Of a stretch of DNA of 36,994 bases, positions 24,086 through 32,560 are shown piece after piece. The translations under genes and the position numbers were made by a program. Position 1 is the stretch's first letter, and each line of letters begins with the position of its first letter. The notes under the pieces are model-generated. The model did no database searches. It was not told the origin of the DNA and was given only the letters and a program-made list of their open reading frames with translations. The stretch spans positions 383,270 through 420,263 of the forward strand of contig NZ_GL732486.1 in assembly GCF_000187745.1 (NCBI RefSeq). The letters run 5' to 3'. Source of the stretch: Streptococcus sp. M334 (GTDB taxonomy: Bacteria; Bacillota; Bacilli; Lactobacillales; Streptococcaceae).

Positions 24086-24816
24086 TTAATCTTTACTACT
24101 TTCAAGTGCTTGGTAGAGCTCATCAGCTGAAGGTTTAATAATTTGTTGAGATATTTTTCCGTCTTTTAAAATGAGTGCTCTGTCAGTTTTTGAAGCCAAC
24201 TCAATATCATGAGTGACCATAAACACACATTTTCCTTGACTCGCTAAATTACGAAGTGTTTCAAAAATAAGTTTTCTTGAGACGCTGTCCAGAGCTCCTG
24301 TTGGCTCATCAGCAAAAATAATTTTACTATCAGCTATTATTGCACGAGTAATAGCCACTTTTTGCTGTTCTCCACCTGATAAGGTAGCAACTAATGATGA
24401 TAGTTCTGCTTTAAAATTCAAACTATCCAACATTTTTTTACTTTATTGCTATCAACACTCTTTCCTGAGAGTCTCAGAGGAAGTGTAACATTTTCTAGTA
24501 CAGGTAGAGCGGGTACCAGATTATAGTTTTGAAAAATAATTGCAATATCTTGCCTTCTAAATTTAGCAAGCTTCCCTTCTTTTAAGGTATATGGATTTAT
24601 ACCATTGATAACAACTTCGCCACTTGTTGGTTCAGATAAACTTGATAAGCAACTTAGCAAAGTAGACTTTCCAGAACCACTGACACCAAGTATTGATATA
24701 AATTCCCCATAATTGACAGATAAAGAAACATCTTTCAAAATAGAGACAGTTTTGTCTTGCCCTAACAAAAATTCTTTTGAAAGGTTTGAGACTTTAACAG
24801 CTACATTATTAACCAT
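24086..24816 (-). pseudogene. ATPase of the FtsX-type ABC transporter, split by a frameshift at an A7 tract
   Basis: The gene starts at ATG 24816 (AGGAGG eight bases upstream). Part one holds Walker A GVSGSGKST and the Q-loop FQNYN and stops at 24418. Part two, from 24433, holds signature LSGGEQQK, Walker B IIFADEPTGALD and H-loop VTHD. They join at GTA AAA AAA in an A7 run (24433-24439 on the plus strand as T7). One more A, or a -1 slip at A AAA AAA, gives V-K-K-M-L-D-S, the sequence expected for a LolD/MacB-type ATPase of about 243 residues. So it is either a recent one-base loss, a sequencing error, phase variation, or programmed slippage. Everything outside the junction looks functional. 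Confidence 0.82.
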
Positions 24817-24991
24817 AATAAATCCTCCTGATTCCAGTGTCATCTTTAATTTAATTATACAATATTGGATTTCTATTAATATTAAGTAAGTAACTTATGA
24901 AACGTATTTTTTATGGATAAAAATAGCATAAAAATCTAGTTATCCGCATAAAAACTGGACTTATCACACTTTATCAAGGTCAAAACCACTC

Positions 24992-25013
24992 AATTTACTA
25001 CTAATTTACTACT
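24992..25013. repeat. Tandem DR-2 type Int arm-binding repeats of Tn916
   Basis: Two head-to-tail copies of AATTTACTACT with no spacer (24992-25002, 25003-25013). On the other strand this reads AGTAGTAAATT, matching the arm site bound by the N-terminal domain of Tn916 integrase. About 90 bases inside the left terminus, as expected. Confidence 0.85.
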
Positions 25014-25097
25014 TATGAATGAGCTTTGATACGACGATTTATCCTTGAAAAGTGAAGATATAAAGATACTTCCAATAAAATTTGAATATTTAATAGG

Positions 25098-25132
25098 TAG
25101 ACACTTCAAAAAATGAGGTGTCTATTTTTTTA
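25098..25132 (+). terminator. Hairpin with T-run near the left end of Tn916
   Basis: TAGACACTTC pairs with GAGGTGTCTA (one G-U) around a 7-base loop, then seven T. In the excised circle it would stand between the int side and orf24, so it may limit read-through into the transfer genes. Confidence 0.65.
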
Positions 25133-25157
25133 CCCGATTTTGAAAGGAAGTGAACTT

Positions 25158-25232
25158 ATGAAAACAAAAAATCAAGAATCAAAAGGTCGTTCCCCACTCT
25201 TTAAGACCATCAAACATTCATTCAGCCAATAA
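25158..25232 (+). CDS. 24-residue small protein at the orf24 position of Tn916
   Basis: Begins MKTKNQESKG and ends KHSFSQ; strongly basic, no membrane segment. Preceded by GAAAGGAAG eight bases before the ATG and followed after 22 bases by orf23, so it opens the transfer operon. No known function; may be a leader peptide. Confidence 0.6.
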   Translation: MKTKNQESKGRSPLFKTIKHSFSQ

Positions 25233-25254
25233 AAAAGAAAGGATAGGTAAAAAT

Positions 25255-25569
25255 ATGGAACTTAAATTTGTGATTCCCAACATGGAAAAAACATTCGGCA
25301 ATTTAGAATTTGCTGGCGAGGATAAAGTCGTTCAGCGAAGAATCAACGGACGGCTAACTGTCTTATCAAGAAGCTATAATCTCTATTCTGATGTTCAAAG
25401 AGCAGATGATATTGTGGTGGTGCTTCCTGCTGAAGCTGGCGAAAAACATTTCGGCTTTGAGGAACGTGTGAAGTTAGTCAATCCACGTATTACCGCAGAG
25501 GGCTACAAAATCGGCACTCGTGGTTTTACAAATTACCTTTTACATGCTGACGACATGATAAAAGAATAA
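25255..25569 (+). CDS. orf23: Tn916 Orf23, DUF961/YdcP-family protein
   Basis: 104 residues, first of two related small DUF961 (YdcP) proteins that open the transfer operons of Tn916 and ICEBs1. Contains RINGRLTVLSRSYNLYSD and FEERVKLVNPRI, recalling the pattern VELINP in Orf22. They are reported to help replication and transfer, probably as DNA-binding helpers of the relaxase; no catalytic motif. ATG preceded by AAAGGA. Fifteen bases to orf22. Confidence 0.9.
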   Translation: MELKFVIPNMEKTFGNLEFAGEDKVVQRRINGRLTVLSRSYNLYSDVQRADDIVVVLPAEAGEKHFGFEERVKLVNPRITAEGYKIGTRGFTNYLLHADDMIKE

Positions 25570-25584
25570 AGAAAGAGAGGAAAA

Positions 25585-25971
25585 ATGATGAGATTAGCAA
25601 ATGGCATTGTATTAGATAAAGACACGACTTTTGGAGAATTGAAATTCTCTGCTCTACGTCGTGAAGTGAGAATCCAAAATGAAGACGGGTCGGTTTCAGA
25701 TGAAATCAAGGAACGTACCTATGACTTAAAATCCAAAGGACAAGGACGCATGATTCAAGTAAGTATTCCTGCCAGCGTGCCTTTGAAAGAGTTTGATTAT
25801 AACGCACGGGTGGAACTTATCAATCCCATTGCGGACACCGTTGCTACTGCCACCTATCAAGGAGCAGATGTTGACTGGTATATCAAGGCAGACGATATTG
25901 TGCTGACAAAGGATTCTAGTTCATTCAAAGCTCAACCACAAGCAAAGAAAGAACCGACACAAGACAAATAG
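25585..25971 (+). CDS. orf22: Tn916 Orf22, DUF961/YdcP-family protein
   Basis: 128 residues, paralogue of Orf23 with the shared layout TFGELKFSALRREVRI and FDYNARVELINPIAD. A Lys/Gln/Ala-rich tail follows residue 110. GAGAGG before two tandem ATGs; either may start. Likely helper of oriT processing together with Orf23, by homology with ICEBs1. Confidence 0.9.
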   Translation: MMRLANGIVLDKDTTFGELKFSALRREVRIQNEDGSVSDEIKERTYDLKSKGQGRMIQVSIPASVPLKEFDYNARVELINPIADTVATATYQGADVDWYIKADDIVLTKDSSSFKAQPQAKKEPTQDK

Positions 25972-25999
25972 TCGCTAGGTAGAAAGGAGACTTTTTCGC

Positions 26000-27385
26000 A
26001 TGAAACAGCGTGGTAAAAGGATTCGCCCATCTGGTAAAGATTTAGTCTTTCATTTTACGATAGCGTCACTCCTGCCTGTTTTCCTGCTGGTTGTCGGACT
26101 GTTTCATGTGAAGACAATCCAGCAGATCAACTGGCAGGATTTTAACCTATCACAAGCAGATAAGATTGACATTCCCTATTTAATTATCAGTTTCAGTGTC
26201 GCAATTCTTATCTGCTTGCTGGTAGCGTTTGTATTCAAACGGGTTCGCTATGATACGGTTAAACAACTTTACCACCGTCAAAAACTGGCAAAGATGATAC
26301 TTGAAAACAAGTGGTATGAATCTGAACAGGTCAAAACAGAGGGTTTCTTTAAAGATAGTGCTGGTCGTACAAAGGAAAAGATAACCTACTTCCCTAAAAT
26401 GTATTATCGACTTAAAAATGGCTTGATACAGATACGGGTGGAAATCACGCTGGGAAAATATCAAGACCAACTCTTACACTTGGAAAAGAAATTAGAGAGT
26501 GGCTTGTACTGTGAGCTGACGGATAAAGAGTTAAAGGATTCCTATGTGGAATATACTTTGCTCTATGACACCATAGCCAGTCGTATTTCTATTGATGAAG
26601 TAGAAGCTAAAGATGGTAAACTTCGCTTAATGAAAAACGTATGGTGGGAATATGATAAGCTCCCTCATATGTTGATTGCTGGTGGTACAGGTGGCGGTAA
26701 AACTTACTTTATACTGACACTGATTGAAGCCTTGCTTCATACAGATTCAAAACTGTATATTCTTGACCCGAAAAATGCTGATCTTGCGGACTTAGGTTCT
26801 GTGATGGCAAATGTCTACTATAGAAAAGAAGACTTGCTTTCTTGCATTGAAACATTCTATGAAGAAATGATGAAACGTAGTGAGGAAATGAAGCAGATGA
26901 AGAACTATAAGACTGGCAAAAATTATGCTTACTTAGGTCTCCCGGCACACTTCTTAATCTTTGATGAATACGTCGCTTTCATGGAAATGCTGGGAACAAA
27001 AGAAAACACCGCAGTTATGAATAAGCTGAAACAGATTGTCATGTTAGGTCGTCAAGCTGGCTTCTTTCTAATACTGGCTTGTCAACGTCCAGACGCAAAA
27101 TATTTAGGCGACGGAATCCGTGATCAGTTTAATTTCAGAGTGGCTTTAGGTCGTATGTCTGAAATGGGCTATGGCATGATGTTTGGCAGTGACGTACAAA
27201 AGGATTTCTTCTTAAAGCGAATCAAAGGTCGTGGCTATGTTGATGTAGGAACAAGTGTCATATCAGAGTTTTATACTCCCCTTGTACCAAAAGGATATGA
27301 TTTCTTGGAGGAAATTAAAAAGTTATCCAACAGCAGACAGTCCACGCAGGCGACGTGCGAAGCGGAAGTCGCAGGTGTGGACTGA
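26000..27385 (+). CDS. orf21: Tn916 Orf21, FtsK/TcpA-type coupling protein
   Basis: 461 residues. Two membrane segments near the N-terminus (about 17-37 and 55-80, FHFTIASLLPVFLLVVGLF; LIISFSVAILICLLVAFVF), then an FtsK/HerA-type ATPase with Walker A AGGTGGGKTYF (about 227-237), Walker B HFLIFDEYVAF (about 318-328) and a conserved CQRPDAK. It brings the relaxase-DNA complex to the channel and pumps the strand. AAAGGAG before the ATG. Its last codons overlap the first inverted repeat of oriT. Confidence 0.95.
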   Translation: MKQRGKRIRPSGKDLVFHFTIASLLPVFLLVVGLFHVKTIQQINWQDFNLSQADKIDIPYLIISFSVAILICLLVAFVFKRVRYDTVKQLYHRQKLAKMILENKWYESEQVKTEGFFKDSAGRTKEKITYFPKMYYRLKNGLIQIRVEITLGKYQDQLLHLEKKLESGLYCELTDKELKDSYVEYTLLYDTIASRISIDEVEAKDGKLRLMKNVWWEYDKLPHMLIAGGTGGGKTYFILTLIEALLHTDSKLYILDPKNADLADLGSVMANVYYRKEDLLSCIETFYEEMMKRSEEMKQMKNYKTGKNYAYLGLPAHFLIFDEYVAFMEMLGTKENTAVMNKLKQIVMLGRQAGFFLILACQRPDAKYLGDGIRDQFNFRVALGRMSEMGYGMMFGSDVQKDFFLKRIKGRGYVDVGTSVISEFYTPLVPKGYDFLEEIKKLSNSRQSTQATCEAEVAGVD

Positions 27386-27447
27386 TCTTGCTGGCTGGTG
27401 TGGCAATAGCCACGCCAGCACTTAACCCCCCGTATCTAACAGGGGGG
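27338..27447. other. oriT: Tn916 origin of transfer (oriT)
   Basis: Three inverted repeats in a row: CAGTCCAC...GTGGACTG (27338-27384, inside the end of orf21); GCTGGTGTGGC/GCCACGCCAGC (27394-27419), the region that should hold the nick; and CCCCCC...GGGGGG (27426-27447). This is the known oriT place between orf21 and the relaxase gene. Confidence 0.88.
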
Positions 27448-27518
27448 TACAAATCGACAGGAAACAGTCAAAAAAACATTAGAAAATCCTTTGGTTACAA
27501 GGGATTTACAAAATTTCA

Positions 27519-27560
27519 GCGTATGTCAAATGGGCTTTAAAAGTTGACATACGCCTTTTT
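27519..27560 (+). terminator. Terminator-like hairpin between oriT and the relaxase gene
   Basis: Perfect 11-bp stem GCGTATGTCAA/TTGACATACGC with a 14-base loop, then CTTTTT. Five bases later comes the GGAGG of orf20. It may attenuate relaxase expression or be a folded part of the transfer origin. Confidence 0.65.
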
Positions 27561-27577
27561 GATTGGAGGGATTTTTA

Positions 27578-28768
27578 CTGAATGAACAAACTTGGTTACA
27601 GCATTTAAAAGAAAAACGCTTGGCTTATGGACTATCTCAAAACCGTTTAGCTGTTGCGACTGGTATTACAAGGCAGTATCTAAGCGATATTGAAACAGGA
27701 AAAGTCAAGCCATCAGAGGATTTACAGCAGTCCCTTTGGGAAGCTCTGGAACGCTTCAATCCCGACGCTCCCCTTGAAATGCTGTTTGATTATGTAAGAA
27801 TTCGCTTTCCGACAACAGACGTACAGCAGGTGGTCGAAAACATCTTACAACTGAAACTGTCCTATTTTCTTCATGAGGACTATGGTTTCTATTCTTATTC
27901 AGAGCATTATGCTTTAGGCGACATATTCGTCCTTTGCTCCCATGAACTGGACAAAGGAGTTCTGGTGGAATTGAAAGGTCGTGGGTGCAGACAATTTGAA
28001 AGCTATCTTCTGGCACAACAAAGAAGCTGGTATGAGTTCTTTATGGACGTTTTGGTGGCTGGCGGTGTGATGAAACGCCTTGACCTTGCCATTAACGATA
28101 AGACAGGGATTTTAAATATCCCTGTACTCACTGAAAAGTGCCAACAGGAAGAATGTATCTCCGTCTTCCGCAGTTTTAAAAGCTATCGCAGTGGCGAACT
28201 GGTACGCAAAGAGGAAAAGGAATGTATGGGAAACACCCTCTATATCGGTTCATTACAAAGTGAAGTTTATTTCTGTATCTATGAAAAGGACTACGAGCAG
28301 TACAAGAAAAATGATATTCCCATTGAAGACGCAGAAGTAAAAAACCGTTTTGAGATTCGATTGAAAAATGAGCGTGCCTATTATGCAGTCCGTGATTTAC
28401 TCGTCTATGACAATCCAGAGCATACCGCCTTTAAAATTATCAATCGGTATATCCGTTTTGTAGATAAAGACGATTCCAAACCTCGTTCTGATTGGAAACT
28501 GAATGAAGAATGGGCTTGGTTTATTGGGAACAATCGTGAACGATTAAAACTAACCACAAAACCAGAGCCTTACTCCTTCCAAAGGACGCTGAACTGGCTA
28601 TCTCATCAAGTTGCCCCGACCTTAAAGGTTGCGATTAAACTTGATGAAATCAACCAGACGCAGGTTGTAAAAGACATTCTCGACCATGCGAAACTGACAG
28701 ACCGACACAAGCAGATTTTGAAGCAACAGTCAGTAAAAGAACAGGACGTGATAACAACAAAAAAATAA
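27578..28768 (+). CDS. orf20: Tn916 Orf20, MobT-family relaxase
   Basis: Relaxase that nicks oriT and starts transfer and rolling-circle replication. N-terminal XRE-type helix-turn-helix (about 10-60, LAVATGITRQYLSDIETGKV), then the Rep_trans/MobT domain (LNIPVLTEKCQQEE, RFEIRLKNERA). No ATG fits the frame. The GGAGG at 27565-27569 lies inside the longer frame that opens at TTG 27563, so I place the start at CTG 27578, eight bases past it, giving 396 residues; the TTG reading gives 401. Otherwise intact and typical. Confidence 0.9.
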   Translation: MNEQTWLQHLKEKRLAYGLSQNRLAVATGITRQYLSDIETGKVKPSEDLQQSLWEALERFNPDAPLEMLFDYVRIRFPTTDVQQVVENILQLKLSYFLHEDYGFYSYSEHYALGDIFVLCSHELDKGVLVELKGRGCRQFESYLLAQQRSWYEFFMDVLVAGGVMKRLDLAINDKTGILNIPVLTEKCQQEECISVFRSFKSYRSGELVRKEEKECMGNTLYIGSLQSEVYFCIYEKDYEQYKKNDIPIEDAEVKNRFEIRLKNERAYYAVRDLLVYDNPEHTAFKIINRYIRFVDKDDSKPRSDWKLNEEWAWFIGNNRERLKLTTKPEPYSFQRTLNWLSHQVAPTLKVAIKLDEINQTQVVKDILDHAKLTDRHKQILKQQSVKEQDVITTKK

Positions 28769-28810
28769 CTCAAATACAAATTCATTGAATATAGAGAGGA
28801 GAACATTTTT

Positions 28811-29032
28811 ATGAATTTTGGACAAAACCTTTATAACTGGTTTCTATCAAACGCTCAATCACTGGTGCTTTTAGCAATCGTTGTGATTGGCTTGTATCTT
28901 GGCTTCAAGCGTGAGTTTAGCAAACTGATTGGCTTTTTAATTATTGCGATTATTGCGGTTGGCTTAGTCTTCAACGCTGCTGGAGTAAAAGACATTTTAC
29001 TAGAGCTATTCAATCGCATTATTGGTGCTTAA
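28811..29032 (+). CDS. orf19: Tn916 Orf19, TcpD-type small membrane protein
   Basis: 73 residues with two membrane helices (about 14-31, LVLLAIVVIGLYLGF; 37-57, IGFLIIAIIAVGLVF). Small membrane component of the transfer channel in Tn916/ICEBs1-type systems. AGAGAGGAG upstream of the ATG. Forty-two bases after orf20. Confidence 0.9.
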   Translation: MNFGQNLYNWFLSNAQSLVLLAIVVIGLYLGFKREFSKLIGFLIIAIIAVGLVFNAAGVKDILLELFNRIIGA

Positions 29033-29041
29033 ATAAAACCG

Positions 29042-29086
29042 TTCTTTTGTGGAATATAAGTGGTTTTCTTATGTTCCGCAAAGGAA
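29042..29086 (+). promoter_or_regulatory. Long RNA hairpin in the leader of ardA
   Basis: Arms of 19 bases (29042-29060 and 29068-29086), TTCTTTTGTGGAATATAAG against CTTATGTTCCGCAAAGGAA, pair completely on the plus-strand RNA if three G-U pairs are allowed; loop TGGTTTT. A second, smaller hairpin follows at 29108-29129. Either a leader control element for orf18 or a single-strand origin-type structure; not resolved. Confidence 0.55.
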
Positions 29087-29148
29087 TGGTACACCAAACG
29101 AAGTGCGGTAGGGATTTTTGAATCTCTACAAAGAAAGGACGTGAATAT

Positions 29149-29646
29149 ATGGACGATATGCAAGTCTATATTGCGAATTTAGGCAAATACAATGAGGGCG
29201 AATTGGTCGGTGCGTGGTTTACCTTTCCCATTGACTTTGAGGAAGTCAAAGAGAAAATCGGCTTGAATGATGAATATGAGGAATACGCCATTCATGACTA
29301 CGAGTTACCCTTTACGGTTGACGAATACACTTCCATTGGCGAACTCAATCGACTATGGGAAATGGTATCGGAATTACCCGAAGAATTACAATCGGAGCTA
29401 TCTGCTCTGCTCACTCATTTTTCAAGCATTGAAGAACTAAGCGAACATCAAGAGGATATTATCATTCATTCCGATTGTGATGATATGTATGACGTGGCAC
29501 GCTACTACATTGAAGAAACGGGTGCTTTAGGCGAAGTACCAGCTAGTCTTCAAAACTATATTGATTATCAAGCCTATGGTCGGGATTTAGACCTTTCAGG
29601 AACGTTTATCTCAACCAATCATGGGATTTTTGAAATCGTCTATTAA
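29149..29646 (+). CDS. ardA: Tn916 Orf18, ArdA antirestriction protein
   Basis: 165 residues, very acidic. A DNA mimic that binds type I restriction-modification enzymes and protects the incoming element. ArdA features: QVYIANLGKYNEGELVGAW at the N-terminus, EYAIHDYELPF, and a run of acidic surface residues. ArdA is useful in new hosts just after transfer. A leader with two hairpins lies upstream. Confidence 0.95.
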   Translation: MDDMQVYIANLGKYNEGELVGAWFTFPIDFEEVKEKIGLNDEYEEYAIHDYELPFTVDEYTSIGELNRLWEMVSELPEELQSELSALLTHFSSIEELSEHQEDIIIHSDCDDMYDVARYYIEETGALGEVPASLQNYIDYQAYGRDLDLSGTFISTNHGIFEIVY

Positions 29647-29734
29647 ATCTGTCGGTACATTACTACTGGCAGATTTTCTATTTTACGGGGTGGCTCAATC
29701 AGCTACCCCTATTTTTTATGAAAGGATTGATTAC

Positions 29735-30127
29735 ATGAAGAAAATACGAAGCTATACCAGTATCTGGTCTGTGGAAAAGGTACTGTATTCTATCAATGAT
29801 TTTAGACTTCCGTTTCCCATAACCTTTACGCAAATGACATGGTTTGTCGTGTCACTCTTTGCAGTGATGATACTTGGCAACTTGCCCCCTCTTTCCATGA
29901 TAGAGGGAGCATTTCTCAAATACTTTGGGATTCCTGTGGCTTTCACATGGTTTATGTCTACAAAAACTTTTGATGGTAAAAAGCCTTATGGATTTTTGAA
30001 GTCTGTCATTGCTTATGCACTGCGACCAAAGCTGACCTATGCAGGAAAAAAAGTAACGCTTGGCAGAAACCAGCCACAAGAAGCCATTACAGCAGTTAGG
30101 AGTGAATTTTATGGCATATCCAATTAA
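29735..30127 (+). CDS. orf17: Tn916 Orf17, TcpE-type membrane protein
   Basis: 130 residues from ATG 29735, chosen for AAAGGA eight bases before it; the frame is open further upstream but without a site. Two hydrophobic segments near the middle (about 35-55 and 58-78) and a basic C-terminus. Component of the conjugation channel. Its end overlaps orf16 by 17 bases. Confidence 0.92.
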   Translation: MKKIRSYTSIWSVEKVLYSINDFRLPFPITFTQMTWFVVSLFAVMILGNLPPLSMIEGAFLKYFGIPVAFTWFMSTKTFDGKKPYGFLKSVIAYALRPKLTYAGKKVTLGRNQPQEAITAVRSEFYGISN

Positions 30128-32558
30128 ATACATTGAAAACAATCTCGTCTGGAATAAAGACGGGGAATGTTATGCTTACTATGAGCTTGTTCCTTACAAT
30201 TACTCATTTCTAAGTCCAGAACAGAAAATACAAGTGCATGATTCTTTCAGACAGCTTATCGCACAAAATCGTGATGGCAAAATTCATGCTTTACAAATCA
30301 GTACAGAATCCAGCATACGTTCTGCACAAGAGCGTTCCAAAAATGAAGTCACTGGCAAGCTCAAAGCGGTTGCCTATGACAAAATCGACCAACAGACAGA
30401 CGCTTTAATATCCATGATTGGCGAAAATCAAGTGAACTACCGTTTCTTTATCGGCTTTAAGTTGCTTCTCAACGATCAGGAGTTTTCTATGAAAAATCTT
30501 ACCGTTGAAGCAAAAAATGCTTTGTCTGATTTTGTCTATGATGTGAACCATAAGCTGATGGGCGATTTTGTTAGTATGAGTAATGATGAAATCCTGCGTT
30601 TTCAGAAGATGGAAAAGCTCTTAGAAAATAAAATCTCTCGTCGTTTCAAAATCCGCAGGTTAGATAAGGACGACTTCGGCTATCTGATTGAACACCTTTA
30701 CGGACAGACAGGCACTGCCTATGAAGAGTATGAGTACCATCTATCAAAGAAAAAGCTGGATAATGAAACGCTGATTAAATACTATGACTTGATTAAGCCT
30801 ACTCGCTGTTTGGTGGAAGAAAAACAGCGATATTTGAAAATCCAGCAGGAAGATGAAACCGTCTATGTAGCTTACTTTACCATTAACAGCATTGTCGGAG
30901 AACTGGACTTCCCGTCCTCTGAAATCTTCTACTACCAGCAACAGCAATTTACATTCCCGATTGATACGTCAATGAATGTGGAAATTGTAGCGAATCGTAA
31001 AGCCCTATCTACTGTCCGCAATAAAAAGAAAGAACTGAAAGACTTGGATAACCACGCTTGGCAAAGTGATAATGAAACCAGCTCCAATGTGGCGGAAGCT
31101 CTGGAAAGTGTGAATGAGCTGGAAACCAATTTAGACCAAAGCAAGGAATCTATGTACAAGCTGTCTTATGTGGTAAGGGTATCAGCAAATGATCTTGACG
31201 AACTCAAACGTCGTTGTAATGAAGTGAAAGATTTTTATGACGATTTAAGCGTAAAACTGGTACGACCATTTGGGGATATGCTCGGCTTACATGAAGAATT
31301 TTTACCTGCCAGCAAGCGTTATATGAATGATTATATTCAATACGTGACCTCTGATTTCCTCGCTGGTTTAGGTTTTGGTGCTACTCAAATGCTGGGGGAA
31401 AATGAGGGGATTTATGTTGGCTACAGCTTAGATACTGGACGCAATGTCTATCTGAAACCTGCTCTTGCCAGTCAAGGGGTTAAGGGTTCAGTAACCAATG
31501 CGTTAGCGTCGGCTTTTGTTGGTTCGCTGGGTGGTGGTAAATCCTTTGCGAATAACCTTATCGTCTATTATGCGGTGCTTTATGGGGCACAAGCAGTGAT
31601 TGTAGACCCAAAAGCAGAACGTGGCAGATGGAAAGAAACCTTGCCAGAGATTTCCCATGAAATCAATATCGTCACTCTGACTTCTGATGAGAAAAACAAA
31701 GGCTTACTTGACCCTTATGTGATTATGAAAAATCCCAAAGATTCTGAATCACTGGCTATTGATATTCTGACATTCCTTACGGGGATTTCCTCTCGTGATG
31801 GGGAACGCTTCCCAATCCTTAGAAAAGCCATTCGTGCAGTAACCAATAGTGAAGTACGAGGGTTGATGAAAGTGATTGAGGAATTACGGGTTGAGAATAC
31901 GCCACTAAGTACCAGTATAGCCGACCATATCGAAAGTTTTACAGACTATGACTTTGCACATTTATTATTCAGTAATGGTTATGTGGAGCAGTCTATCAGC
32001 TTAGAAAAACAACTGAACATTATACAGGTTGCGGACTTGGTACTTCCCGACAAGGAAACTTCCTTTGAGGAATATACCACTATGGAGCTTTTATCCGTTG
32101 CTATGCTGATTGTCATTAGTACCTTTGCTTTAGACTTTATCCATACAGACCGAAGCATTTTCAAGATTGTAGATTTAGACGAAGCATGGAGCTTTTTACA
32201 GGTAGCACAAGGAAAAACACTATCTATGAAGCTGGTTCGGGCTGGTCGTGCTATGAACGCTGGGGTATATTTCGTGACCCAAAATACAGACGACCTCTTA
32301 GATGAAAAACTGAAAAATAACCTCGGCTTAAAATTTGCATTTCGTTCCACTGACCTTAACGAGATTAAAAAGACCTTAGCCTTTTTTGGTGTAGACCCAG
32401 AGGACGAAAACAATCAGAAGCGATTGCGTGATTTGGAAAACGGGCAATGCCTTATCAGTGATTTATATGGTCGTGTCGGTGTGATACAGTTCCACCCTGT
32501 ATTTGAAGAACTGCTCCATGCCTTTGATACCAGACCACCTGTGCGAAAAGAGGTGTAA
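30111..32558 (+). CDS. orf16: Tn916 Orf16, VirB4-type conjugation ATPase
   Basis: 815 residues from ATG 30111 (TAGGAG eight bases upstream). C-terminal VirB4/TraE-type ATPase with Walker A GSLGGGKSF at about 472-480 and Walker B KIVDLDEAWSF at about 685-695, plus the following FVTQNTDDLL. Powers assembly and work of the mating channel (ConE in ICEBs1). Overlaps orf17 at its start; two bases from orf15. Confidence 0.95.
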   Translation: MAYPIKYIENNLVWNKDGECYAYYELVPYNYSFLSPEQKIQVHDSFRQLIAQNRDGKIHALQISTESSIRSAQERSKNEVTGKLKAVAYDKIDQQTDALISMIGENQVNYRFFIGFKLLLNDQEFSMKNLTVEAKNALSDFVYDVNHKLMGDFVSMSNDEILRFQKMEKLLENKISRRFKIRRLDKDDFGYLIEHLYGQTGTAYEEYEYHLSKKKLDNETLIKYYDLIKPTRCLVEEKQRYLKIQQEDETVYVAYFTINSIVGELDFPSSEIFYYQQQQFTFPIDTSMNVEIVANRKALSTVRNKKKELKDLDNHAWQSDNETSSNVAEALESVNELETNLDQSKESMYKLSYVVRVSANDLDELKRRCNEVKDFYDDLSVKLVRPFGDMLGLHEEFLPASKRYMNDYIQYVTSDFLAGLGFGATQMLGENEGIYVGYSLDTGRNVYLKPALASQGVKGSVTNALASAFVGSLGGGKSFANNLIVYYAVLYGAQAVIVDPKAERGRWKETLPEISHEINIVTLTSDEKNKGLLDPYVIMKNPKDSESLAIDILTFLTGISSRDGERFPILRKAIRAVTNSEVRGLMKVIEELRVENTPLSTSIADHIESFTDYDFAHLLFSNGYVEQSISLEKQLNIIQVADLVLPDKETSFEEYTTMELLSVAMLIVISTFALDFIHTDRSIFKIVDLDEAWSFLQVAQGKTLSMKLVRAGRAMNAGVYFVTQNTDDLLDEKLKNNLGLKFAFRSTDLNEIKKTLAFFGVDPEDENNQKRLRDLENGQCLISDLYGRVGVIQFHPVFEELLHAFDTRPPVRKEV

Positions 32559-32560
32559 AT

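Larger units (their letters stand above)
1..24904. mobile_element. Tn5252-type part of a composite integrative conjugative element
   Basis: Gene content on the minus strand matches what is known of pneumococcal Tn5252/Tn5253-family elements: pezAT, a toprim/primase-like gene, small coiled-coil and membrane genes, a protein of about 2,070 residues fusing methylase and SNF2 helicase domains, and a calcium-repeat protein. Cargo modules are embedded in it (RiPP island about 9276-14986; ABC cassette about 22400-24843). Neither end of the element is in the window, so its chromosomal attachment site cannot be read. The right limit given is where Tn916 begins, within about 15 bases. The family assignment is from recognition of the gene set and not from alignment. 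Confidence 0.72.
24817..25157. other. Junction region: ABC promoter side and left end of Tn916
   Basis: Contains AT-rich sequence upstream of the ABC cassette, then the left terminus of Tn916 (about 24905-24955, AAAAATAGCATAAAAATC and TAGTTATCCGCATAAAAAC), the Int arm repeats at 24992-25013 and a hairpin at 25098-25132. No gene except the small ORF starting at 25158. Confidence 0.75.

Noticed and set aside
26709..26948. Minus-strand ORF across orf21
   Set aside because: Antisense to the Walker A region of the coupling protein; no ribosome binding site.
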